From the NCBI GenBank assembly GCA_963558655.1, contig CAUWHJ010000021.1, positions 1-53,841 on the forward strand: DNA of 53,841 bases. The letters run 5' to 3'. Shown one piece after another: positions 16,434 to 23,482 of this stretch. The notes under the pieces are model-generated. The model was not told where the DNA came from and made no database searches. It worked only from the letters and a program-made list of their open reading frames with translations. How positions within the stretch are numbered: the first letter of the stretch is position 1; every line of letters starts with the position of its first letter. This DNA comes from UMGS1590 sp963558655 (GTDB taxonomy: Bacteria > Bacillota > Peptococcia > Peptococcales > Peptococcaceae). Made by a program: the position numbers and the translations under genes.

Positions 16434-17465
16434 ATGCGACGTTTTTTGTGGACGTTTTCCTTGGCGGTGGTGGTATCGCTTAGCGGCATAGTTGCCCTGC
16501 TGTTCTTTTGGATACAGGACGCACGCGTACTTGTCGGCGGTGTGGCAATGGTGGCGCTCTTTTTTCTTTGGCTGCTGCTGTTTCTGCGCTATTTTTCCAA
16601 GCGGCTTGTGCAATTTACAGATGCGCTTTGTCGTATTCTTGACAAGATGGCTGCTGGGCAACCGTGTTCGGAATTGGCGAGTGAAGAAGAGACGCTTTTT
16701 GCGCGCATTGCCCATCGCTTAGAACGGCTCTATGCGATGATGCAGGCAGAGCGGCGGCGCTTGGAGAATGAACGCTGTGAATTGCAGCAGCTGGTGAGTG
16801 ATATTTCTCACCAAACGAAAACGCCAATCGCAGGGCTGAAAATGTTGAACGAAACTTTGTTGGAACGCCCCATGAATGACGAAGAGCGGCGTGCGTTTCT
16901 TAAAGCGAGTGCAGGGCAGCTGGATAAGCTCGAGTTTCTCATTCAAGCCTTGGTTAAAACATCGCGCTTGGAAACGGGGCTGATTAGCTTGAAAAAGGAG
17001 CCAACCCCCATAGAGGAAACCCTCGCCCTTGCCTTGAGCGGCGTGTTGCCGTCTCTAGAACAAAAGCAGTTGGCATTGGACGTGCACTGCCCTTCGGAGT
17101 TGGTGGTCAGCCACGACCGGCGTTGGCTGGCGGAAGCACTTGCCAATCTCTTGGACAACGCTGTTAAATATACACCGAGTGGCGGCCATATCTGCGTGCG
17201 TGTGCAAGATGGTGAGGCCTATGTGCGGATTGATGTGGCAGACGATGGGCCGTCAATTCCGGAAGAATGGCAAGGTGCCATCTTTCAACGCTTTGTGCGT
17301 GCGCCGGAAGTGCATGAGGTGGAGGGCATTGGCTTGGGCCTGTATTTGGCGCGGGAAATTGTTACCTTAGAAGGCGGTTATATTCAGCTTTTCTCGGCGC
17401 CTGAAGAGGGAGCCATGTTCTCTGTATTTTTACCGAAAGAGATGGAAAGGAGCAATTTGTCATGA
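16434..17465 (+). CDS. Sensor histidine kinase with short extracellular loop (module 1)
   Basis: 343 aa. Two membrane segments (about 4-26 and 33-53) with only a few residues between them outside the cell, so it lacks a classical sensor domain. Then a HAMP-like helical region, the phosphorylated H126 in SDISHQTKTP, N box NLLDNAVKYTPSG, and G boxes ADDGPSIP and GIGLGLYLA. Kinases of this build usually get their signal from a partner membrane protein, here probably the ABC permease at 18871. ATG 16434 comes 2 bases after the regulator stop; GGAGGCG lies upstream. The end overlaps the next gene by 4 bases. Confidence 0.92.
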   Translation: MRRFLWTFSLAVVVSLSGIVALLFFWIQDARVLVGGVAMVALFFLWLLLFLRYFSKRLVQFTDALCRILDKMAAGQPCSELASEEETLFARIAHRLERLYAMMQAERRRLENERCELQQLVSDISHQTKTPIAGLKMLNETLLERPMNDEERRAFLKASAGQLDKLEFLIQALVKTSRLETGLISLKKEPTPIEETLALALSGVLPSLEQKQLALDVHCPSELVVSHDRRWLAEALANLLDNAVKYTPSGGHICVRVQDGEAYVRIDVADDGPSIPEEWQGAIFQRFVRAPEVHEVEGIGLGLYLAREIVTLEGGYIQLFSAPEEGAMFSVFLPKEMERSNLS

Positions 17466-17725
17466 ACGATCTTTTATCCATTCCCGGCGTTGGAACCAAT
17501 ATCGCCGCTGATCTTGAAGCCATCGGCATTCATGCGGTGGCTGATCTACGTGGTCAGGACCCAGAGGTTTTATATGAAAAAGATTGTCAGGTGAAAGGGG
17601 ATCAGGAGGATCCTTGTCAACTGTATGTGTTTCGCTGTGCGGTTTATTTTGCCGAAACGGAATCGCCAGAACCACAAAAACTTAAATGGTGGTATTGGAA
17701 AGATAAGCATTATCCTGAAGTATAG
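17462..17725 (+). CDS. Cdd1-like helix-hairpin-helix protein
   Basis: 87 aa. LLSIPGVGTNIAADLEAIGI is a helix-hairpin-helix, followed by VADLRGQDPEVLYEKDC, QEDPCQLYVFRCAVYFAE and a C-terminal KLKWWYWKD. This combination is that of the pathogenicity locus Cdd1 family, named after a C. difficile gene of unknown role. The HhH suggests DNA contact. Its start overlaps the kinase stop as ATGA, so it is translated with the two-component system, an unusual place for it. Role in the module unknown. Confidence 0.8.
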   Translation: MNDLLSIPGVGTNIAADLEAIGIHAVADLRGQDPEVLYEKDCQVKGDQEDPCQLYVFRCAVYFAETESPEPQKLKWWYWKDKHYPEV

Positions 17726-17853
17726 AATAGGCAACAGATTTTTCATGGCTTTTGAACATAAATGAGAGATTCGAAAGTTTATAATAGTGTTGACGATGTA
17801 TTAAGTGTATGATTAAAGAAAGATATATGATATGTTTTATGGAGGTGAGCACG

Positions 17854-18051
17854 ATGAGACAATGTTTGCGCTGTGGCGCAGAGATGAAAGAAGGCTGCGC
17901 CATTAAGATTGAGGGTGGCGACAATGGGATTGTGCTTTCATCAGATGCTGCAAAGCTGTTCGGCGGTCGTATCGGCAAGCCAAACGTCGCCATTTGTCCG
18001 CAATGCGGGGAGGTATCTATTTATCTCGATGATGTGGAGAAAGTGCGCTGA
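17854..18051 (+). CDS. Small zinc-ribbon protein
   Basis: 65 aa. Two CxxC pairs (CLRCG near the N-terminus, CPQCGE near the C-terminus) frame a central region with IKIEGGDNGIVL, as in small nucleic-acid-binding zinc-ribbon proteins. ATG 17854 is chosen because GGAGGTGA (17841-17848) lies 5 bases upstream; the longer frame from 17809 has no such site. It lies 128 bases after the Cdd1-like gene and is closed by its own strong hairpin, so it may be a separate unit inside the module. Function unknown. Confidence 0.65.
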   Translation: MRQCLRCGAEMKEGCAIKIEGGDNGIVLSSDAAKLFGGRIGKPNVAICPQCGEVSIYLDDVEKVR

Positions 18052-18058
18052 GAAGATG

Positions 18059-18103
18059 AAAAAGCCGGTGGTTTTTCAACGTTGAAAGACCACCGGCTTT
18101 TTT
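18059..18103 (+). terminator. Long near-perfect hairpin terminator
   Basis: A 14-bp GC-rich stem (18059-18072 with 18089-18102) continues through one wobble into TTTCAAC/GTTGAAA, so almost the entire 44-base segment is one inverted repeat. It ends in six T's. The A-run on the left arm makes it usable in both directions. Confidence 0.85.
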
Positions 18104-18132
18104 GTGGTATGATGTTGAACGATTTTTCGCTG

Positions 18133-18166
18133 CTGCCACAATTCTGCAACATTTGGTGTTTATAAT
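18133..18166 (+). promoter_or_regulatory. Predicted regulator site B and promoter of the module 1 ABC genes
   Basis: Direct repeats of 11 bp at 18133-18143 (CTGCCACAATT) and 18144-18154 (CTGCAACATTT), then TATAAT at 18161-18166. There is no good -35 box; the repeats occupy that region, as expected for a promoter that needs an activator. The site shares ATTCTGCAACA with site A before the module 1 regulator. Confidence 0.6.
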
Positions 18167-18197
18167 AAACGTATCCCATAAGAAAGGAAGGATTTAG

Positions 18198-18866
18198 GTG
18201 ATTGTACAGACCAAAGATTTGAAAAAATATTATGGCAGCGAACCCAACATTGTGCGGGCGTTGGATGGCGTGGACTTTTCGGCGGACGAGGGAGAGTTTG
18301 TTGCCGTTGTTGGCACATCGGGCAGCGGTAAATCGACGTTTTTGCACATGATTGGCGGCTTAGACACACCCACCTCGGGAAGCGTTGTTGTGCGTGGCAA
18401 AGCGTTGGCAGAGATGGACGACGAACAGCTGACGATTTTTCGCCGGCGCAATATTGGCTTTGTTTTTCAAGATTATAATCTTGTGCCAATTTTGAACGTG
18501 TATGAAAACATTGTACTGCCCGTGGAGCTGGACGGAGACCGTGTGGATAAAGCGCTTTTTGATGAGGTGGTAGGTATGTTGGGCCTGCGCCAACGGTTAG
18601 AAAGTATGCCGCATCAACTTTCCGGTGGGCAACGACAGCGTGTGGCGATTGCACGTGCGTTAGTGACCAAACCTGCGCTTGTCCTCGCCGATGAACCAAC
18701 CGGCAATCTTGACAGCAGGACAAGTGCCGACGTGATGGGGCTTTTGCGGCGCACCAGCACTGCTTTTCATCAAACCCTTGTGATGATTACGCACAATAAT
18801 GAAATCGCCCAGCTGGCTGACCGCATTGTGCGTATTGAAGACGGGCGGCTTGTGAACAGGGGGTGA
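18198..18866 (+). CDS. ABC transporter ATPase, MacB/LolD type (module 1)
   Basis: 222 aa. Walker A GTSGSGKST, Q loop FQDYNLVP, signature LSGGQRQRV, Walker B VLADEP followed by TGNLD, and H loop MITHN: all intact and in the order of the LolD/MacB/BceA clade that drives FtsX-type permeases. Start at GTG 18198, five bases after AAGGAAGGA. Four bases separate it from the permease. Together they probably act by mechanotransmission, pulling peptides or lipid-linked drugs from the membrane, under control of the regulator at 15763. Confidence 0.92.
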   Translation: MIVQTKDLKKYYGSEPNIVRALDGVDFSADEGEFVAVVGTSGSGKSTFLHMIGGLDTPTSGSVVVRGKALAEMDDEQLTIFRRRNIGFVFQDYNLVPILNVYENIVLPVELDGDRVDKALFDEVVGMLGLRQRLESMPHQLSGGQRQRVAIARALVTKPALVLADEPTGNLDSRTSADVMGLLRRTSTAFHQTLVMITHNNEIAQLADRIVRIEDGRLVNRG

Positions 18867-18870
18867 GGAG

Positions 18871-20670
18871 ATGGCACTGCCTTTTGAAAACGACACACAT
18901 CGGCTTGAGCAACGCATGGTGAAGAGGAGTCTGGAGGCCAATCGCCGACGCAATTTGCTGACGGGCTTGATTGTTTTTGGTGCAGCGTTTATTTTGAGCT
19001 TCGCACAGATTTTTGCCTGTAACGCCAGCCTGGAACTGCAAATACAGACCACGGTGAATAATTCGCGAGAAGCAGTGACGGCGCTTTTAGCGCTGGCGTT
19101 GGTGGTGCTTTTGGCAGCGGGGTTGGCCATCAAGAATATCATGTATCTGTCGGTGCTCCAGCGTACACGCGAGTTTGCCCAACTTCGCACACTGGGCGCT
19201 ACCAATCGGCAGATTCGCCGCATTGTGGCTGCCGAACGGCGGCGCATGACACGCAGCTGGCTGGTGGCAGGGGTGTTGTTGGGGTTTGTGGTGAACCTCT
19301 TTTTGCCGGTGAAGGTTTACTATGTGCAGAGCGCAGGGTGTGCAGTTGCCGCTGCGCTGTTTATCTGGCTGGTGGTGTATCTTTCTTTTCGCACACCTGC
19401 TAAGCAAGCGGCTTCGCTCTCGCCGATGGACGGGCTTAAACAAACACGTGCCTATCAGGTGCGGCCTCACCGCCATAGTGTGCGCCAGTCGCCGACAGCC
19501 CTTGGCAGACGTTTTTTGGCGAGCGATCGCAAGAAAACGGTGTTGACCATTGCATCGCTTATTTTTAGCGGCGCCCTGCTTTTCGTTGTGTTTTCTGTGA
19601 TTTCAGCGGTCAATATTGAGCGCATGGCGGCACAATCCTATTATGATGACAGCTGCTGCTACTTGTTGCTCAATTCCACAGCCGAAGAAGATTCCACCTA
19701 TCAGTTGATGAACGAAGCGCCATTTACCGATGCGCTTTATGAAAACATTACCGCTGTGTCGGGTGTGGCACGCATTACACCGTCAAAGATGCTTGACTAT
19801 ACCTTGCCAAACAGCGACCTTGATGGTGCCATTGAAAGTGTCAAGGGCGAGCGTTTTATCAATGATATGTTGATTGCGGGAACAGCGCCGCAAGGCGGCG
19901 TGAAAAACAACACCATTCCTGTTATCCTTAACGAGGCATCGCCGTATTACAAGGAAGCGGGCTTGACGCTTTCTCTGGGCGATGAAATTAAGGCGCAAAT
20001 CAATACCGGTACGCACTTGCGAGAGGTGACCTTTGACATTGTTGGGCTTGCCGAAAATAAAACCAGCGGTATAGTTTTTTATACGAGCAACGCAGCTTTG
20101 GAGAGCCTTGCCGAAATGGATTGCACACTGGCGTGGTACATTGTTGCCGAGCGTGGTGAAGAAGAAACCGTGGCGAAAGCCGTGCAGCAAATTGCCGGCG
20201 GGGACGATCATTTTTCGCTGAACATTTTGGCAGACGACTATGCCTTGCTGAGCGAGGCTTATGCCAATGTGCGTCTCATTGCAGCGGTGTTTACGGGGCT
20301 TATTATGGCGTTTGCTTTTTTGAATTTGCTCAACACCTGCATTACCAATAGCCTTGTGCGGCAAAAAGATTTCGCGCTGCTTGAAGCTGTTGGCATGACA
20401 CGCCGCCAACTCGCCCATGCTTTGGCGGTGGAAAATGGCTGCTATCTTGGTGTCAGCTTGTTGGGAAGCTGGCTCATTGGCGGCGGACTGGGCTGGCTGA
20501 TTTGCGAATGGTTGAGCGATATTCCGGGATTAGGCTATATTGAATACCATTTTCCGGTGGTGTTCTTATTGTGCTATGCGCTTTTTGCAGCGATTGTTTA
20601 TTGCATTGTTCAATCTTACCAAAAGCGGCAGCTGGTGCGGCGGAGCGTTGTGGAACGCTTGGACGCGTGA
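18871..20670 (+). CDS. FtsX-like ABC permease with reduced first half (module 1)
   Basis: 599 aa, with two FtsX-type halves. The second half is normal: a membrane segment (about 218-240), an extracellular domain of about 210 residues, then three segments with the FtsX coupling region LEAVGMTRRQL. The first half has its coupling region (FAQLRTLGATNRQIRR) and three segments, but only about 15 residues between its first and second segments, where related two-FtsX permeases often carry a large ectodomain. The chain is correspondingly short. It may be an internal loss or a natural one-ectodomain form. It is the probable partner of both the ATPase and the loop-less kinase. Confidence 0.88.
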   Translation: MALPFENDTHRLEQRMVKRSLEANRRRNLLTGLIVFGAAFILSFAQIFACNASLELQIQTTVNNSREAVTALLALALVVLLAAGLAIKNIMYLSVLQRTREFAQLRTLGATNRQIRRIVAAERRRMTRSWLVAGVLLGFVVNLFLPVKVYYVQSAGCAVAAALFIWLVVYLSFRTPAKQAASLSPMDGLKQTRAYQVRPHRHSVRQSPTALGRRFLASDRKKTVLTIASLIFSGALLFVVFSVISAVNIERMAAQSYYDDSCCYLLLNSTAEEDSTYQLMNEAPFTDALYENITAVSGVARITPSKMLDYTLPNSDLDGAIESVKGERFINDMLIAGTAPQGGVKNNTIPVILNEASPYYKEAGLTLSLGDEIKAQINTGTHLREVTFDIVGLAENKTSGIVFYTSNAALESLAEMDCTLAWYIVAERGEEETVAKAVQQIAGGDDHFSLNILADDYALLSEAYANVRLIAAVFTGLIMAFAFLNLLNTCITNSLVRQKDFALLEAVGMTRRQLAHALAVENGCYLGVSLLGSWLIGGGLGWLICEWLSDIPGLGYIEYHFPVVFLLCYALFAAIVYCIVQSYQKRQLVRRSVVERLDA

Positions 20671-20715
20671 GCGTCCATCTGGTTGCGTTGGCTGAAAGAT
20701 GTGCGGTTAGATCAT

Positions 20716-20762
20716 AGATACAGAGGAAGGCGTTGCCGTTTCGTCCTCTGTATCTTTTTTTC
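20716..20762 (+). terminator. Terminator of module 1
   Basis: A 12-bp perfect stem (20716-20727 with 20744-20755) and a 16-base loop, followed by a run of seven T's. Confidence 0.88.
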
Positions 20763-20822
20763 TGCCTGTGGTATTATAGCGTAAAGGGGCTGAAAACATC
20801 AACGAACCCACGGAGGTGTGTG

Positions 20823-21494
20823 ATGGGAAAAAAGATTATGATTGTGGAAGATGAACCACTGATTCGTAGCGAACTGCGAAATTTGCTGGTGGCTCAGGGG
20901 TATAGCGTCATAGCGCCGGACGATTTTGCAGCAGTGGTGGAGATGGTGCGCCAGGAAGCGCCGCAGCTTTTGCTGTTAGACGTAAAGCTGCCGGGCGAAA
21001 GTGGCTTTGCGTTGTGCGCGCAAATACGCACGTTCTCACAGCTGCCGATTGTTTTTGTGACAAGTGCCAATACAGACATGGACGAACTGAATAGCATCAT
21101 GCTTGGCGGCGATGCGTTTATCACCAAACCCTATAACACAGCGATTCTCCTGGCAAAAATAGCGCAGCTTTTGCGCCGTGCTTATCCAGAGGAGAGTGAA
21201 AATGAACATCTGACGTGGCAAGGAGCAACGCTGGATTTAGCCGCTAGTCGAATTATTTACGAAGGGCGCACTGCTGAGCTGACGAAAAATGAATTGAAAA
21301 TCCTCTATTACTTATTCAAAAATGCTGGCAAAATCTGTGCGCGTGCCGACATTGTGGATTATCTTTGGGACAATCAGCTTTATGTGGACGACAATGCGCT
21401 TAGTGTGAACGTGGGGCGTATTCGTCAGAAATTGGCCGGTATTGGCCTGGAACACTTTATTCAGACAAAACACCGTCAGGGGTATCTGCTATGA
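20823..21494 (+). CDS. BceR-like response regulator (module 2)
   Basis: 223 aa OmpR-family regulator. Receiver domain with V8-E9-D10, phosphoacceptor D53 (LLLDVKLPGESG) and TKPYNTAILLAKI. The winged helix has LTKNELKILYYL and DDNALSVNVGRIRQKL, very close to BceR/GraR-type regulators. ATG 20823 has GGAGGTG in front; the longer frame from 20733 starts inside the preceding terminator. Overlaps the kinase gene by 4 bases (ATGA). Its likely target is the palindrome at 22625-22640. Confidence 0.93.
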   Translation: MGKKIMIVEDEPLIRSELRNLLVAQGYSVIAPDDFAAVVEMVRQEAPQLLLLDVKLPGESGFALCAQIRTFSQLPIVFVTSANTDMDELNSIMLGGDAFITKPYNTAILLAKIAQLLRRAYPEESENEHLTWQGATLDLAASRIIYEGRTAELTKNELKILYYLFKNAGKICARADIVDYLWDNQLYVDDNALSVNVGRIRQKLAGIGLEHFIQTKHRQGYLL

Positions 21495-22510
21495 ATGTGC
21501 GTCTCTATTGGTTAAATCGTGTGCCATTTTTACTGGTCAACGCTGGCAGTATGATTGCGCTGACGTTGTTTTTGCTTATTTGTGACATGGCACCTTCAGC
21601 GGTGGTGCTTATCGTTAGTGTGTGGCTTGTGGTGCTCGGCGCAGGTTTGGGCATCAGCTATATGTTGCGGAAGCGGCAGTTGGAAGCGATGCTTGACATG
21701 GCAGAATCGCTCGATGCGCGCTACCTCATCGCAGAAGTGCTGCCGCCGGCAACGCGTGCCGAAGATGCCATTTATCAAACGCTCCTACGCATGGCAGGAA
21801 AATCCATGCTTGAAGAAATTGAGCGTGTGCAGCGGGAGCGAAAAGAATATAAGGAATATGTGGAACAGTGGGTACACGAAATTAAAACGCCCATCACAGC
21901 TATGAAGCTCCTTTGCGAAAACAATCGAAGCAGTTTCAGGCAAGCACTCTTACTGGAACTTGAGCGCACCGATCGCTACACTGAGCAGGCGTTGTACTAT
22001 GCACGTAGCGAGCACACAGAAAAAGATTACATGGTGCGAGAAATTCATCTTGAAGATGTTGTTCATCAGGCGATTGCAGACAACAAATACCTGCTCTTGA
22101 GCCATCAGGTGCGTGTGCAGGTGGATATTGGCGATGCCACCGTGTTCAGCGACGATAAGTGGCTGCGTTTTATTCTCGACCAGCTCATTGTTAACGCTGT
22201 CAAATATCGTGGTACGTCGCCGGAACTGCGCTTTGTCAGTGAACGCTGTGGCGAACATCTTCTCTTGCATCTGACGGATAACGGTGCCGGCATTGCCGCT
22301 GACGATTTGCCGCGTCTTTGCGAAAAAGGCTTCACCGGCCACAATGGCCGCCGTCAGCAAAGCGCCACCGGCATTGGTCTTTATCTCTGCAAACGCCTTT
22401 GCGATAAACTCGGCATAGGCTTGCACATTGCATCGCCGGGCGAAGGGCAGGGAACAACCGTGACGCTTTCTTTTCAAATGAACGATTTCATTCAACAAGT
22501 GCAGGGCTAA
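21491..22510 (+). CDS. BceS-like intramembrane-sensing histidine kinase (module 2)
   Basis: 339 aa. Two membrane segments (about 11-31 and 37-58) with a loop of only a few residues, then H129 in EQWVHEIKTPI, a hallmark of BceS/GraS-type kinases, N box ILDQLIVNAVKY, and G boxes LTDNGAGI and GIGLYLCKRL. In this family the kinase senses no drug itself; it is held in a complex with the BceB permease and reports transport flux. With four candidate permeases downstream, which of them signals is open. Stop codon lies in the loop of the terminator. Confidence 0.93.
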   Translation: MNVRLYWLNRVPFLLVNAGSMIALTLFLLICDMAPSAVVLIVSVWLVVLGAGLGISYMLRKRQLEAMLDMAESLDARYLIAEVLPPATRAEDAIYQTLLRMAGKSMLEEIERVQRERKEYKEYVEQWVHEIKTPITAMKLLCENNRSSFRQALLLELERTDRYTEQALYYARSEHTEKDYMVREIHLEDVVHQAIADNKYLLLSHQVRVQVDIGDATVFSDDKWLRFILDQLIVNAVKYRGTSPELRFVSERCGEHLLLHLTDNGAGIAADDLPRLCEKGFTGHNGRRQQSATGIGLYLCKRLCDKLGIGLHIASPGEGQGTTVTLSFQMNDFIQQVQG

Positions 22511-22526
22511 TCCCCTGCATTTTTTT
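22500..22526 (+). terminator. Terminator between regulator genes and ABC genes of module 2
   Basis: Stem TGCAGGG (22500-22506) with CCCTGCA (22513-22519), loop CTAATC containing the kinase stop codon, then seven T's. It separates the regulator pair from the ABC genes, which then have their own promoter. Confidence 0.85.
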
Positions 22527-22624
22527 GTTGCCTTTTATTATTGGAGAGAATCGGCGCAATGCGTGATGCGGCCCTCAGCAGGTAGGTAAAAGAATTTGTA
22601 GAACACCATTTTCTGAGTGGACTT

Positions 22625-22640
22625 CTTACAAAATTGTAAG
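22625..22640 (+). promoter_or_regulatory. BceR-type operator
   Basis: CTTACAA (22625-22631) and TTGTAAG (22634-22640) are perfect inverted arms around AA. It contains TTACA-N4-TGTAA, which fits the known BceR-family consensus TNACA-N4-TGTAA exactly and is close to the GraR palindrome. It lies about 60 bases upstream of the predicted transcription start. Confidence 0.75.
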
Positions 22641-22660
22641 ATTTGATTAAGAAAAGTCGA

Positions 22661-22689
22661 TACACATCATAGAGATGGCTGTGTAAAAT
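22661..22689 (+). promoter_or_regulatory. Promoter of the module 2 ABC genes
   Basis: TACACA (22661-22666), 17 bases, TAAAAT (22684-22689). The weak -35 box fits a promoter that depends on the activator bound at 22625-22640. Confidence 0.5.
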
Positions 22690-22711
22690 AAGGGCAAGAG
22701 AGGTGAGAACA

Positions 22712-23482
22712 ATGACAGATATTTTAACGATTGACCATATTCAAAAATACTACGGAAATGGCGGCGCTGTAACGAAAGCGATTGACGACATCAGCTTTAG
22801 TGTGGCATCTGGCGAGTTTCTCGGCATTATGGGCGAGAGCGGCAGCGGTAAGACAACGCTGTTGAATTGCATTTCAACGATTGACACAGTGAGCGCTGGG
22901 CACATTTATTTCGATGGGGTCGATGTGACAGAGATTCGTGAGAAAGACATTGCACGTTTTCGGCGTGAAAATCTGGGCTTCATTTTTCAAGATTTCAATT
23001 TGCTCGATACGCTGACCATTTCTGAAAACATTGCTTTGGCACTGACAATTAACCGTGTGTCGCCACAGGAGATTGACGGACGTGTGCGTGCGATGGCGGA
23101 GCAGCTTGGCATTGGGCAGATTTTGGATAAATACCCTTACCAGGTATCTGGCGGACAGAAGCAGCGCTGCGCCTGTGCGCGAGCCATTATCAACCAGCCA
23201 AAGCTGATTTTGGCTGATGAACCAACGGGGGCGTTGGACAGCCATTCGTCGCAGCTGCTTTTGGCGACCATACAGGACATCAATACCGAGCTTGGCGCCA
23301 CCATTCTCATGGTAACGCATGATGCCTTTTCGGCAAGTTATGCCAGCCGCATTTTATTTTTGCGAGATGGCAAGATTTTTACAGAACTGCGTCGTGGAAA
23401 TGCCAGCCGTAAAGCCTTTTTCGAGAAGATTCTCGATGTGCTGACGATGCTGGGAGGCGGTGAGAGGGATGTTGTACATTAG
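22712..23482 (+). CDS. BceA-like ABC transporter ATPase (module 2)
   Basis: 256 aa. Walker A GESGSGKTT, Q loop FQDFNLLDT, signature VSGGQKQRC, Walker B LILADEPTGALD and H loop MVTHD. The residue after the signature QKQR and the A-L-D after Walker B are typical of the BceA/SalX clade. ATG 22712 has AGAGAGGTGA before it. It is the only ATPase gene before four permease genes, so a single NBD probably serves all of them. Overlaps the first permease by 14 bases. Confidence 0.94.
   Translation: MTDILTIDHIQKYYGNGGAVTKAIDDISFSVASGEFLGIMGESGSGKTTLLNCISTIDTVSAGHIYFDGVDVTEIREKDIARFRRENLGFIFQDFNLLDTLTISENIALALTINRVSPQEIDGRVRAMAEQLGIGQILDKYPYQVSGGQKQRCACARAIINQPKLILADEPTGALDSHSSQLLLATIQDINTELGATILMVTHDAFSASYASRILFLRDGKIFTELRRGNASRKAFFEKILDVLTMLGGGERDVVH

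Noticed and set aside
20733..20822. Longer N-terminus for the module 2 regulator
   Set aside because: It starts inside the preceding terminator and lacks homology; ATG 20823 has GGAGGTG.
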